DNA of 64,000 bases from Fodinibius salipaludis (GCF_002287075.1 NZ_NSKE01000005.1:186001-250000); one strand, 5' to 3'; numbered from the stretch's first letter, positions 9,442 to 18,354 are shown. Numbers and translations: made by a program. Notes: a model not told the origin generated them from the letters alone.

Positions 9442-11154
9442 TTAATTCTTAAAGGTATTTCTATTGATCAATTCCTGCGCACTTTCGAGGGCGGCCTCAG
9501 TGATATCTTCACCGCTCATCAGTGTAGCGACTTCTGTTATATGCTCATTTTCATTCAATGGAATAATGCGCGATACCGTTCGCCCGTCCTGCTCTACTTT
9601 CTGGACTTTATAGTGCTTATGTGCCTGACTGGCAATCTGAGGCTGATGCGTAATCGCAATAATCTGGCATCGCTCGGATAGACGTCGCATCGTACGTCCC
9701 ACTTTCTCAGAAATCTCTCCGCTTATTCCAGTATCAATTTCGTCAAAAATCATCACCGGCAGACTCTGCTCGCGGGCTATGATAGATTTTAGCGCCAGCA
9801 TCACCCGGCTAATTTCTCCACCTGAAGCAATTTTAGCTAATGGTTTCGGCTCTTCACCCTTATTCGTAGAAATGTACAGTCGAACCTCGTCACAACCGTG
9901 TTCGGTACACTCTACAGGCCGACCGTCAACAGTGATCCATCCCTGTGACTCCGGTGCCACCATCCAGTCCACGCGCACCTCAAAATTAGCGTGCGGAATT
10001 CCCAGCTTGCTCAGCTCGTCCTCAATCTTTTTTGAGAGCTCATCCCCTACTTTTTCTCGAACGTTATGCAGTTCTTTAGCTTTCTCGGCCAATACATCAG
10101 CTTGGTTATCAATCTTCTTCTCCAGCTTTTCAATCTCAAGATCAAAATTCTCTGCCAGACTTAATTCTTTTTTGATTTCATGCAGATATTCGATCAACTC
10201 GGGAATACCGCGATGATATTTTTTCTGCAGGCTGTTTAGCTGATTTTGGCGCTTGCGCAGCTTTTCCAACCGACTGGAATTAAACTCAATCTTACTGCGG
10301 TACCGCTCAGCAAATTGTACGGTCTCCCGAATACTAATACGCGCCGATGAAATTTCTTCCAAATAACTTTCAAACTCCGGCTCGATACGGGCAATATCCT
10401 CAAGGTGTAACTTAATCTGGTTCAGTAATTCCATTACATTTATCTCATTGTGGTCGCCCATCTCCACAATGGCTCCTGCTTTTTGATCGAGCTCCTCAGC
10501 ATTGTCAAGCAGGTGTATTTCCTCCTCAAGTTTTTCTTCTTCCTCGGGATCAAGCTCGGCATCCTCAAGTTCCTCAACCTGGAATTGATACAACTCCACT
10601 TTTTCCTGGAGCTCACGCTCCCGTTTTTGCAGGCTTCGCAATTCTTTTCGAAGCTCCACCATCTCTTGATAGGATTGCCCATAGGCTTTCAAGGCCGGCT
10701 GTACTTCAGCAAACCCATCAATAACACCACGATGATTCTCCTCCTTGAGTAACATCTGGTGATCGTGTTGACCATGTAGATCCACCAAGTAATTACCCAC
10801 CTCTCGCAATACCGAAATGTTCACGGGTGTATCGTTAATAAAGCCCCGGCTGCCCGACGATCGAATTTCCCGCCTGAGAATCAGCTCCGGTCGTTTCTCA
10901 ACAGCATTTTCTTCGAGCAGTTGGTTAACCTCTTCATATTCTCTAACTTCTATAATAGCCTCGGCGATAGCTTTACTGGCTCCCTGCCGAATCACTTCCG
11001 TATCAGCACGTTCGCCTAAGATCATATTGAGTGCACCAACAATAATCGATTTACCCGCTCCCGTTTGACCGGTTAGGATATTGAGCCCCTCTTGGAAGGA
11101 AACTTCCAACTCATCGATCAAAGCAAAATCTTTAATATACAGTGATTGTATCAT
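9442..11154 (-). CDS. recN: DNA repair protein RecN (SMC-like ATPase)
   Basis: A 570-residue protein of full family length. The Walker A motif is GQTGAGKS at residues 29-36 (the usual family form is GETGAGKS). Two long coiled coils (about 150-240 and 265-365) flank the central region. The C-terminal half holds the ABC signature (ASGGEISRVMLALK), the Walker B motif (PVMIFDEIDTGISG) and the H-loop (IAITHQPQIAS). RecN binds double-strand break ends and helps RecA-dependent repair. The start at 11154 gives the standard N-terminus MIQSLYIKDFALID. Confidence 0.97.
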   Translation of the reverse strand: MIQSLYIKDFALIDELEVSFQEGLNILTGQTGAGKSIIVGALNMILGERADTEVIRQGASKAIAEAIIEVREYEEVNQLLEENAVEKRPELILRREIRSSGSRGFINDTPVNISVLREVGNYLVDLHGQHDHQMLLKEENHRGVIDGFAEVQPALKAYGQSYQEMVELRKELRSLQKRERELQEKVELYQFQVEELEDAELDPEEEEKLEEEIHLLDNAEELDQKAGAIVEMGDHNEINVMELLNQIKLHLEDIARIEPEFESYLEEISSARISIRETVQFAERYRSKIEFNSSRLEKLRKRQNQLNSLQKKYHRGIPELIEYLHEIKKELSLAENFDLEIEKLEKKIDNQADVLAEKAKELHNVREKVGDELSKKIEDELSKLGIPHANFEVRVDWMVAPESQGWITVDGRPVECTEHGCDEVRLYISTNKGEEPKPLAKIASGGEISRVMLALKSIIAREQSLPVMIFDEIDTGISGEISEKVGRTMRRLSERCQIIAITHQPQIASQAHKHYKVQKVEQDGRTVSRIIPLNENEHITEVATLMSGEDITEAALESAQELINRNTFKN

Positions 11155-11459
11155 AGCCGTCGGTGATTAATTTAGAATCTAAAAGTACAAAAAAAAGAAC
11201 ACTGATTAACCCTAATTAAACTGATACTATTTTATGATATTCAGTTATCTATCAAATCATATATTCATGTGCGTTCTTAATTTAAAATAAAAAAGGCCCC
11301 CGTTTTTTACGGGAGCCTAATTTGTTTGTGCCCTCAAGGTATCTATCTTAATGAACAGTCATTAGTAAGACCCTTAAGGAAGGCAATCCTTACAAAATAA
11401 TTTCAGTTTTTTTTGTACTTTTTTGAACAATCAATATAAATCTTCATTTAAGCGATCTG
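11155..11459. other. 305-base intergenic region between recN and the RluD gene
   Basis: AT-rich region between divergent genes. It holds one clear hairpin whose T-run is on the minus strand (separate entry) and, right of it, a smaller hairpin seen on the minus strand (TAAGGA/TCCTTA, about 11378-11395). No open frame with good coding character is visible. The promoters of both flanking genes must be here, but I could not place a convincing TAnnTTTG box for either. Confidence 0.6.
11289..11318 (-). terminator. Terminator-like hairpin upstream of recN, reading leftward
   Basis: On the minus strand AGGCTCCCGT pairs with ACGGGGGCCT (one bulge), followed by a run of seven T (plus-strand A run at 11287-11294). 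No annotated gene ends here: it lies upstream of recN and could end a small RNA or act as an attenuator in the recN leader. Confidence 0.6.
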
Positions 11460-12476
11460 ATGTCCAATAATAACAGAAACCAATTTCAAGAATATCACCT
11501 GGAAGTTCCGCAAGAAGAAACTTCGGGCACTCGTTTAGACAAATATCTGGCCTCCAAAATAGAAGAGACCTCCCGGACCAAAATACAGGAAGCCATAAAA
11601 GATGGACACATAACCGTTAACGAAAAAAAAGAAAAAGCATCTTATAATATTGAACCCGACGATATTATAGATGTCCAAATTCCAACTCCCACCCCTCCGG
11701 ATATTACCGCCGAAGAAATTCCCTTGGATATTGTTTATGAGGATGATGATCTGCTGCTCGTTAATAAAAGTGCAAATATGGTCGTTCATCCCGCAAAGGG
11801 GAATTGGTCAGGCACCTTGGTCAATGGATTAATGTGGCATACCGATGAACTTTCGGAACCAGAAGAAGATACGGTGCGCCCGGGCATTGTTCATCGATTA
11901 GATAAAGACACAAGCGGATTGCTTGTTGTTGCCAAAAACGACAAAGCCCACCGTATTCTAAGCGAATACTTTCGAACAAAAGAAATTGAACGCACTTACT
12001 GGGCTATCGTCTGGGGTACTCCCGATGAAAAAGAAGGAACCATTACCGGGGCTATCGGCCGCGACCCGCATAACAGGAAACGGATGGCGGTAGTACCGGA
12101 GGATAAAGGCAAGCATGCCACAACGCATTACAAAGTGCTCGAATATTTTGATCACCTCACCCTGCTCGAATTAAAGTTGGAAACCGGTCGCACGCACCAA
12201 ATTCGCGTACATCTGGCCGATAATAACCTGTGGGGTTTCGGGGATCAAAAATACGGTGGGGATTCGGTGCGGTATGGTCCCAACACCGGAAGTCGAAAAC
12301 AGATGTTCCAGAATCTCTTTGCCTCCTTGCAACGCCAGTGTCTGCATGCTAAAACACTGGGATTTGAGCATCCCACAACAGGAGAGATAGTTGAATTTAA
12401 TTCTGAACTGCCGGGCGATTTCCAGCAAGTTTTAGGGATGCTTCGACAGAATTGTAAGCCGAACCATATTTATTGA
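11460..12476 (+). CDS. rluD: RluA/RluD-family 23S rRNA pseudouridine synthase
   Basis: A 338-residue protein with an N-terminal S4 RNA-binding domain (about residues 20-80, TRLDKYLASKIEETSRTKIQEAI) and an RluA-type catalytic domain. The signature is RPGIVHRLDKDTSGLLVVAK with the catalytic Asp148 in HRLDKDTSG. Further motifs are ETGRTHQIRVHLA and QCLHAKTLGFEHP. The family isomerises uridines in the large-subunit rRNA (1911/1915/1917 in E. coli for RluD). The symbol rests on domain layout and length; paralogues such as RluC share it, so the exact target base is not certain. Confidence 0.92.
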   Translation: MSNNNRNQFQEYHLEVPQEETSGTRLDKYLASKIEETSRTKIQEAIKDGHITVNEKKEKASYNIEPDDIIDVQIPTPTPPDITAEEIPLDIVYEDDDLLLVNKSANMVVHPAKGNWSGTLVNGLMWHTDELSEPEEDTVRPGIVHRLDKDTSGLLVVAKNDKAHRILSEYFRTKEIERTYWAIVWGTPDEKEGTITGAIGRDPHNRKRMAVVPEDKGKHATTHYKVLEYFDHLTLLELKLETGRTHQIRVHLADNNLWGFGDQKYGGDSVRYGPNTGSRKQMFQNLFASLQRQCLHAKTLGFEHPTTGEIVEFNSELPGDFQQVLGMLRQNCKPNHIY

Positions 12477-12502
12477 TTAGCTTTAGCAATAGTAATCCTC
12501 AA

Positions 12503-12540
12503 TAAAAAAGGAGCCCATTTTTAAGTGGACTCCCTTTTAT
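12503..12540. terminator. Bidirectional terminator between convergent genes
   Basis: AAAAAGGAGCCCA pairs imperfectly with TGGACTCCCTTTT across a short loop (about 12505-12537), with A and T runs on the two sides. It serves the rluD gene on the plus strand and the metalloprotease gene on the minus strand. Confidence 0.8.
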
Positions 12541-12557
12541 GCAATCAAAGTCAAAAA

Positions 12558-15176
12558 CTAATTCTCTATATCGAAGCTCGCTTGTAGGGCCGCTTCAATT
12601 CTTGAAACAGACTCTTCTAAATGAGCTTGAGTATAATCATTGAAATCATAAGTTGGCGGTGAAAGACGAGCTTCCAACTGATTTTGCAACATTTTAAGTT
12701 GCTGCCTGGCTATTGACCGAGCATCAGCAGGCATGTCATCCGGAGCCTCGGTTATCAGTTTCACCATCCGATTAAGGTGATTTCGCTGTAAATCCCGGCG
12801 ATTGGTTTCAATATTTTGACCCGGCGATGCAAGTACCTCTGACCAGATCGATTCGGTCAGCGCACTCATCAGCTCGGGAATGGTCACCGTATTTTCGATA
12901 CCGAATTTAACCTCAGTATCACGGATACGCGACAAACGAACCGGATCTAACAACTGCTCGAGAAGTGAACTTTGGATACCAAGCATAGTTCCGTGCAGCG
13001 GGTAATCCACGCGTCCACCATAGGTAGTGCTATTGCCCCAATGGCTCCAGCGATCAGCCCCCATTTTTTGAAAGATATCCTGTGGCAACGTCATCGCATC
13101 TGCCGCAAAAGCATAATTCACAATCATGTCGAGTGCTTCTTTTTGCTCTTCATATTCCACCGGCTCAAACGGCATGCGTCCATCGGGATCACTTACATGA
13201 TCGCGATATTGATGCTGTCCACCAATATATTTTACGGCCGGCGTCAGCACACGTGCATATTGGTAGAGATAACTTTGAAACAGATCTGTTGCCTCATAAT
13301 ACGGGGCATTATCTTCTAATTTTATTTCCCCAATTTGAGGAATCAATCCTCTTAGGAGATCAGCTCGCTCTTTTCCCCACGCCAGCGGATCAGATCCCAA
13401 ATCAAACACATTTACATGCGGATCTACGGCACCTGCTCCACGAGCATCTTCATCGGTTCCATATGCATGACCCGGTTGAGCGGCCTGACGTGCAATTTCT
13501 TCTGCTTTCTCATCATCAGGCGTATATCCGTAGGAAATCACCCATCGATCATACGAACCCACACCAGGATTATAGTAATAGGCATCTTTAGATTTATCCT
13601 CCGGATGGAGATTAATAGAAGGATATTCCATAGCAGAGCTGAATACTCCCTTTTCTTCTCCCCATTCCTCATCATAAAGCTTATCGAGCGGCGTATCTAT
13701 GGATGATCGAAAATTGTGACGAAGTCCCAGCGTGTGCCCTACTTCATGCATAGTTACCCATTTCAGAGCCTGATCTACAAACTCTTTCGGCACCGGATCG
13801 CCTGCTTCAATCTGTCCGTTAGCCAACAAAAAGCTGTGGATCAGATCAAACTGGGCATTCATTTCACTGTAAAAAGACTTGGTTTTTACACCCTTGCTCA
13901 TAAGCGCCAGCTCCTTATCGCTTACATTAAAAACTTCATCAATAGCACTGCGTGGCTCTACCATATGTCGATATTCATCTTTATCCCCCAGCAACATAGA
14001 GGCTTCAAAAAGAATATCCGCATCCAAAATTTCTCCTGTTCGCGGATCTACCACTGATGGACCAATGGCTCCATAACCGGGCTGATCAGAAGTACTCCAG
14101 CGTAAAGTCGGATAACGTATATCTTCGGCCATTACACTGTCGGGCAACATTTTTGCTTGTACAGCATTTTTAAATCCGGCATCTTCAAAGGCATCCGACC
14201 ACGCGGTGATGCCGTTCATCATAGCCTCGCGATATTTTTCCGGAACGGTACGATCTATATAATAAGTGATGGGGTTCTTTGGGGTACAAAGTTCTCCTTC
14301 CGACAATTCTTCTTCGCACTCCAGTCGCCAGCGATTAACATATCGCTTGAAAAAACTATCGGACTCTTTGGAGAAATCCTTGTGCACCGTCATAAAATAA
14401 CCGGTGCGATCGTCGGCCATGCGCGGCTTCATCGGTTCTTCCGGCAGCTCAACCATGGTATAAAACAGCGACAGCGGAATATATCGACCGTCGGCCACTG
14501 TTCGAGGTGCATTATCCTCAGCATTATTAAACGTCAACTTGGCCTGAATATTTACATTGTCAGGAAAAGCCTGCACTTTTTCGAGATGTGAGCGACTCTT
14601 ATCAAATGTTACCCGGCCCGGTTGTCCGTTTTCTCCTACGGCATATTTCAGGCGTTGGGAAATGCCTGACAAGTCCCCCACAAACCAATCATATACATTG
14701 ATTAACATTTCTGAACTATCAGCATTAAAGGCTTCCACCTTGGCCGTTTCAAGGACCGAACTTCCGTAAGCAAGGTTGAGCGCTCTTTCCAGGGTTTCAT
14801 CTCCACCGGCCGTATACCGATGGGGATGCTGAACCAGCATAACTTTGCCTTCGTGCTTTTCCAGGGATACTACCAACCCCTCAAAAATAGACAGCATGCT
14901 TCCGCCATAAAGACCCGCAGATCCGATACCGCGAGCAAGTTCAAAATTCATAAGGAATAGCTCATCTAACTGATCCTCGGATACCGACAAATAAAGATTG
15001 CTGTCTTTTTGATAAAGGTCGAAATATCCTTCGTACTTTTCAGCGTCTTTAGTCAGCTCTTCATAACTATCTTCCCTCTGTGCTTTCTCTTTCTGGCTAT
15101 CTACGGTTTGCTCGGTAGTTGAGCAAGCTGTAAATACCAGTCCAACGCACAGTATCATCAGAAATGCATGTTTCAT
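12558..15176 (-). CDS. Secreted zinc-dependent metalloprotease lipoprotein (DUF4953/DUF5117-type)
   Basis: An 872-residue protein with a lipoprotein signal peptide (GLVFTACS, Cys about 18). The catalytic motif HEVGHTLGLRHNF starts at residue 477 and has the extended zincin form HExxHxxGxxH. A later Met (SSAMEYPSINLHPED) could be the Met-turn. The N-terminal 200 residues match the uncharacterised domains found before such peptidases in Bacteroidota, including VTFDKSRSHLEKVQAFPDN-like strands. It probably works in the periplasm or at the cell surface on unknown proteins. It is transcribed alone and ends at a shared hairpin. Confidence 0.9.
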   Translation of the reverse strand: MKHAFLMILCVGLVFTACSTTEQTVDSQKEKAQREDSYEELTKDAEKYEGYFDLYQKDSNLYLSVSEDQLDELFLMNFELARGIGSAGLYGGSMLSIFEGLVVSLEKHEGKVMLVQHPHRYTAGGDETLERALNLAYGSSVLETAKVEAFNADSSEMLINVYDWFVGDLSGISQRLKYAVGENGQPGRVTFDKSRSHLEKVQAFPDNVNIQAKLTFNNAEDNAPRTVADGRYIPLSLFYTMVELPEEPMKPRMADDRTGYFMTVHKDFSKESDSFFKRYVNRWRLECEEELSEGELCTPKNPITYYIDRTVPEKYREAMMNGITAWSDAFEDAGFKNAVQAKMLPDSVMAEDIRYPTLRWSTSDQPGYGAIGPSVVDPRTGEILDADILFEASMLLGDKDEYRHMVEPRSAIDEVFNVSDKELALMSKGVKTKSFYSEMNAQFDLIHSFLLANGQIEAGDPVPKEFVDQALKWVTMHEVGHTLGLRHNFRSSIDTPLDKLYDEEWGEEKGVFSSAMEYPSINLHPEDKSKDAYYYNPGVGSYDRWVISYGYTPDDEKAEEIARQAAQPGHAYGTDEDARGAGAVDPHVNVFDLGSDPLAWGKERADLLRGLIPQIGEIKLEDNAPYYEATDLFQSYLYQYARVLTPAVKYIGGQHQYRDHVSDPDGRMPFEPVEYEEQKEALDMIVNYAFAADAMTLPQDIFQKMGADRWSHWGNSTTYGGRVDYPLHGTMLGIQSSLLEQLLDPVRLSRIRDTEVKFGIENTVTIPELMSALTESIWSEVLASPGQNIETNRRDLQRNHLNRMVKLITEAPDDMPADARSIARQQLKMLQNQLEARLSPPTYDFNDYTQAHLEESVSRIEAALQASFDIEN

Positions 15177-15301
15177 AACAGTATTTATTGATTAATGTTT
15201 AAGAAGTAACATTTTAAATGTAATCAGAAATGTATTACGGTGTGACTTGAAAAATGTTTTAAAATGTTAATATTATTTAGAAAATTCTTGTCACAAAAGA
15301 G

Positions 15302-15332
15302 TTGAAATGGAATAAATATAGACGTATCTTTG
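15302..15332 (+). promoter_or_regulatory. Bacteroidota-type promoter of tRNA-Arg
   Basis: TATCTTTG (15325-15332) matches the -7 consensus TAnnTTTG exactly, and a TTG (15302-15304) lies 20 bases upstream, the expected -33 spacing. The tRNA starts 15 bases downstream of the box. It is the clearest sign that the host uses the Bacteroidota sigma factor type. Confidence 0.75.
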
Positions 15333-15347
15333 GCCTCTTATTGAACT

Positions 15348-15421
15348 GCGCCTGTAGCTCAACTGGATAGAGCACCTGATTACGGATCAGGAGGTTAGGG
15401 GTTCGAATCCTCTCAGGCGTA
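15348..15421 (+). tRNA. tRNA-Arg, anticodon ACG
   Basis: A complete cloverleaf can be folded. The acceptor GCGCCTG (15348-15354) pairs with CAGGCGT (15414-15420), with one G-U pair, and the discriminator is A15421. The anticodon stem is CCTGA/TCAGG with loop TTACGGA, giving anticodon ACG (15382-15384), decoding CGU and, as inosine, CGC/CGA. The T arm AGGGG-TTCGAAT-CCTCT is intact. CCA is not encoded. The gene is the apparent integration target of the mobile element to its right. Confidence 0.97.
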
Positions 15422-15440
15422 CTCTTCTTTTTTAGACCAA

Positions 15441-15475
15441 AAACCCCGTTTATTTCACGATGAGCGGGGTTTTTT
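15441..15475 (+). terminator. Terminator after tRNA-Arg
   Basis: AAACCCCG (15441-15448) pairs with CGGGGTTT (15465-15472), followed by more T. It ends tRNA transcription before the integrase region. Confidence 0.85.
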
Positions 15476-15549
15476 GTTGGTATATACACTAGCTACCATC
15501 CCTCCTTTTCGGGAAACCTTTTCCCAAATAGCCCCTATTTTCCTTGCTC

Positions 15550-15586
15550 GGTACTACATTTGGTACTACATTTCTGGTGTACTCTT
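15550..15586 (+). repeat. Tandem 12-bp repeat and imperfect copy of the tRNA 3' end (candidate integrase sites)
   Basis: GGTACTACATTT occurs twice head to tail (15550-15561 and 15562-15573). It is followed at 15573-15586 by TCTGGTGTACTCTT, which matches the tRNA 3' end TCAGGCGTACTCTT (15413-15426) at 12 of 14 positions. The site lies just before the integrase start. The tandem units could be arm-type integrase sites and the second element a relic or accessory attachment core; this is inference. Confidence 0.5.
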
Positions 15587-15607
15587 AACCAACCCGATCA
15601 AATACAT

Positions 15608-16774
15608 ATGGCAAGTCTAACTAAGAGAAGTGGGAACTATTCGATCATCTTTAAAACCACCCTGAATGGTAAGTCTTATAAAAAGACCTATGCCCTCGGG
15701 ACCAAATACAAAAAGATAGCAGAGCAAAAAAAGCTAGAGTATGAAAAGCTCTATGATGCTGGCAAAATAAATCCATTCGATGATGACTGGAATCTCCAAG
15801 AATATGAGAAAGAACAAGAACTCGATGGTACGTCGCTTACCAGCCCAATCATCAGTACACTTCAGAAGCAATTTTTAAAAGAGAAAACAAACGTAACCGA
15901 GCAGACCAAAAAAACTTATCGACAAATTATTAGTCAATTCATGGAAGAGGTCGGATACAGTATGCCGGTGACCATGATCAACAGTAGTGATATCAAAAAG
16001 TTTTGCTTGAAGCCTCACCTGGCCAACGCTTCCAAAAAGAACTACCTCATACATCTTAAAGCTTTTTTCAATTGGATCGTAGATAAAGAAATTCTGGATT
16101 CCAATCCATGCGATAATATTGGTATCCCTAAAACGCGTGATAACCTCGTAGATAAAATTATTGATGAGGAACAGCTCAACGAAATATTCGAGAAGTTCAA
16201 AGCCTATCAGAAAAAGCACCAAGAGTCGGGAGCTATTAAAACCGATCAACAAAAGCAGCATTGGTTTATTCCACTTATCACCCTCGCCTTTTATACCGGA
16301 CTACGAAGAAAGGAAATCATTCAACTTCGATGGGAGCATGTAAATCTTGGTAGTCGGTTCCTTCGCGTTACCGATACCAAGAATGGTTACGAACGTACGG
16401 TCCCAATTTTTGATACTCTTTACACCGAACTAAAACGATGGAAAGAATTTAACGGAAATCCTAAGAAGGGACTCGTATTTCCAAGTCCAATGTCAGTTCC
16501 CGGTGGAGAAAAAGCCATAAGAGGAGGCAATGTATCAAAACGTTTCAAATACTTTGCGACTGAGGAAGCCAACCTGAAAGACTCCATCCATTTTCATGGT
16601 CTCCGGCACTCTTGTGCTACTTTCCTTTTGCGCAACGGATTCAACGTAATAGAAGTAAAGAACATGCTGGGACACAAAAGTCTGGAAGTAACCAACAAAT
16701 ATGTTCACCTCGTAGCTAATGACCTGCTTAATACGGCTAATAGAAATGGACTTATCACCGAATCAATAGATTAA
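15608..16774 (+). CDS. Tyrosine site-specific integrase
   Basis: A 388-residue integrase. It has an N-terminal arm-binding segment (KRSGNYSIIFKTTLNGKSYKKTY), a SAM-like core-binding domain (about residues 75-170) and a tyrosine-recombinase catalytic domain. The catalytic set is complete: Arg233 (TGLRRKE), His330 and Arg333 (HGLRH), His356 (LGHKS) and Tyr365 (NKYVH). I chose ATG 15608; the frame is open upstream to a TTG at 15560, but that stretch overlaps the repeats. Its position 190 bases after the tRNA-Arg end, reading away from it, is the usual layout of a tRNA-targeting element. Confidence 0.95.
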   Translation: MASLTKRSGNYSIIFKTTLNGKSYKKTYALGTKYKKIAEQKKLEYEKLYDAGKINPFDDDWNLQEYEKEQELDGTSLTSPIISTLQKQFLKEKTNVTEQTKKTYRQIISQFMEEVGYSMPVTMINSSDIKKFCLKPHLANASKKNYLIHLKAFFNWIVDKEILDSNPCDNIGIPKTRDNLVDKIIDEEQLNEIFEKFKAYQKKHQESGAIKTDQQKQHWFIPLITLAFYTGLRRKEIIQLRWEHVNLGSRFLRVTDTKNGYERTVPIFDTLYTELKRWKEFNGNPKKGLVFPSPMSVPGGEKAIRGGNVSKRFKYFATEEANLKDSIHFHGLRHSCATFLLRNGFNVIEVKNMLGHKSLEVTNKYVHLVANDLLNTANRNGLITESID

Positions 16775-16866
16775 AATTTCTTAAAAAATGTTGATTTAAA
16801 AAGTGCATTTTGTTCTGAAAAGTCATTTCTTTTTGCGGCCAAAAATAACGCATCAAAGGAAGATTC

Positions 16867-17148
16867 ATGACAGAACAGAACCCCAAAGATTCCCTGCTCC
16901 AAACAATAGCTACCCTCGAAGCCAAACTAGATTTCGTATTAGACTCCATCATGGTCAAACCTGACAAATCAAAATATATGACCGCAAAAGACATTCAGAT
17001 GGAGTTTGGAATCTCACATCGAACCGTCTTAAACCGAAGTAATTTTCTTCCGGGCCACAAAAAACATATTCCCAGTTTCCAGGCAGGTGATCGTCGTAAA
17101 TATTTTGAACGGCGGGTAATTGAACGGCTATTCAAACAGAATGAATAG
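16867..17148 (+). CDS. Small helix-turn-helix protein, probable excisionase or directionality factor
   Basis: A 93-residue protein: an N-terminal coiled helix (DSLLQTIATLEAKLDFVLDSI) followed by a MerR/Xis-like winged helix (MTAKDIQMEFGISHRTVLNRSNFL...). It ends with a basic wing (GDRRKYFERRVIERLF). A purine-rich AAAGGAAGA lies before the ATG. Its place right after the integrase suggests control of excision or of integrase expression. It ends 14 bases before the convergent repressor gene. Confidence 0.75.
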   Translation: MTEQNPKDSLLQTIATLEAKLDFVLDSIMVKPDKSKYMTAKDIQMEFGISHRTVLNRSNFLPGHKKHIPSFQAGDRRKYFERRVIERLFKQNE

Positions 17149-17162
17149 CTGTCCAGCTACAA

Positions 17163-17573
17163 CTAAATTGCCTTCTTCAACAAATCCAACAAAGCTGACA
17201 TGACATCCGGATCCAGCTTGAGCTCCGGATGTTCTTCCAACTGCTGGTCGATATCTGACACCAATCCCTTGATCTCCTCCATCCTATTCTCAAGCAACTG
17301 CTTTTGTTTCAGCTCAGTTTTTAGCTCCTCTTCATTACCAATCACAAAATGTGGTCCCTCTCCTGTCAAGAGCCAGTTTATGTTGATACCCGCCTCTGCA
17401 AAATGACGTAAGGTGGAACTATTAACTTCGCTCTTAGTCCCATTCTTCAGTTCAGAAATTACAGAGCGATTCGCTCCCGTTTGGCGTTGCATTTCTGAGA
17501 CGTTCCCGTCATAATATTCATCCAGCAAATACTGGACATTTTCCCGGAGGATGTCTTCTTCAATTTCTTTCAC
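17163..17573 (-). CDS. CI-like phage repressor with Cro/CI-type HTH
   Basis: A 136-residue protein. Residues about 12-65 form a lambda-repressor-like HTH (GNVSEMQRQTGANRSVISELKNG), followed by ININWLLTGEGP, a segment very common in phage repressors of this family. The C-terminal half is a charged coiled coil (about 82-135) and not a LexA-type peptidase, so induction would not go through self-cleavage. It is divergent from the next small gene across a 197-base control region, as in a lysogeny switch. Confidence 0.85.
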   Translation of the reverse strand: MKEIEEDILRENVQYLLDEYYDGNVSEMQRQTGANRSVISELKNGTKSEVNSSTLRHFAEAGININWLLTGEGPHFVIGNEEELKTELKQKQLLENRMEEIKGLVSDIDQQLEEHPELKLDPDVMSALLDLLKKAI

Positions 17574-17770
17574 TTTTTTTTGTCCTTACTTAAGTGGTTG
17601 TTTTAGCCGTACTTGCACTCTCTCTTCATAGCTAATGACGTTATCACGACATTTTTATATTGTTTCGTTGTTATCGCATCACTAAATTAGCACCTGCGGT
17701 AACGGTAGTGCTTACCTACAACGCGCTTATAATACTACTAACCTACAATATTAAAAAGACAATTTTTTCA
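17574..17770. promoter_or_regulatory. Divergent control region of the lysogeny switch
   Basis: Noncoding space between the repressor (minus) and the Cro-like gene (plus). The near-identical units TTACCTACAAC (17712-17722) and TAACCTACAAT (17739-17749) are spaced 27 bases apart, and GGTAACGGTA (17699-17708) lies just before them. These are operator candidates by position and repetition; no consensus promoter could be fixed. Confidence 0.45.
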
Positions 17771-18085
17771 GTGCATCAAGCTATAACCAAATATGACGTA
17801 AACCGACTGCGGCTACATATGATCAAAGGTGAGATAATCGATCAATATGACACGTATAATGAGTTTAGGGAGACCCTCTTCCCTAATATTAAACTGAATA
17901 CTTTCCGTCAGTGGTTCAAAAAACCCTACTACATTTCGGACGCTCGGCTTTGCAAAATGGAGCAGGCTCTCGGCATTTCTACACAAACACTATGTGATCG
18001 TATGAGCGATGAGTTTGAAGTTGCCACCGATGTGCTTTGCCAGGTAAAAGGAATCCGCCTTCCCAACTTCGAAAACCAATTATAA
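17771..18085 (+). CDS. Small DNA-binding-type protein opposite the repressor (Cro-like position)
   Basis: A 104-residue protein if started at GTG 17771; an ATG at 17819 (MIKGEIID) would give 88 residues. The open frame runs back to 17660, but that part lies in the control region. The core (DTYNEFRETLFPNIKLNTFRQWF, then ARLCKMEQALGISTQTL) looks like two HTH-style helix pairs. Its position and direction fit a Cro- or CII-like early regulator, but no family is recognised with certainty. Confidence 0.6.
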   Translation: MHQAITKYDVNRLRLHMIKGEIIDQYDTYNEFRETLFPNIKLNTFRQWFKKPYYISDARLCKMEQALGISTQTLCDRMSDEFEVATDVLCQVKGIRLPNFENQL

Positions 18086-18093
18086 CCACAGAT

Positions 18094-18354
18094 ATGGCAA
18101 AGATTATCACCCGATATACCCTTGGGGATACCATTGAGTTTATCGATCCGGATGGAAACTATAAAACAGAAACCGTACGGATGATTGAAACACAGCTGGT
18201 CGAAGGATTTGGTCTGTGGGTCATTTATGGCTTTGGAGATGATATTTATAATCCCAGCCATGTTAGCGAACATCAAATATTAATCTCTCAACAAAAGGTA
18301 CATGAGCGCCGAAAAGCAGGCAATCCTCGCCGATTATCCCGACACGGAAAGTAA
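18094..18354 (+). CDS. Small beta-rich hypothetical protein of the early operon
   Basis: An 86-residue protein beginning MAKIITRYTLGDTIEFIDPDGNYKT. Strands alternate with polar turns, and the middle (EGFGLWVIYGFGDDIYNPSHVSEHQIL) resembles small beta-barrel phage proteins of unknown role. The last 53 bases overlap the next gene. ATG 18094 is preferred to the in-frame ATG 18037, which overlaps the gene before. No function can be assigned. Confidence 0.6.
   Translation: MAKIITRYTLGDTIEFIDPDGNYKTETVRMIETQLVEGFGLWVIYGFGDDIYNPSHVSEHQILISQQKVHERRKAGNPRRLSRHGK

Noticed and set aside
13082-13591. 169-residue plus-strand frame inside the metalloprotease gene
   Set aside because: Opposite to a well-supported family member with HExxH motif; composition rich in His/Leu is typical of a shadow frame.
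15277-15489. Open frame on the minus strand over the tRNA (70 residues with RIRTPNLLIRNQVLYPVELQ)
   Set aside because: It is the well-known spurious translation antisense to a tRNA gene; the tRNA fold explains the conservation.
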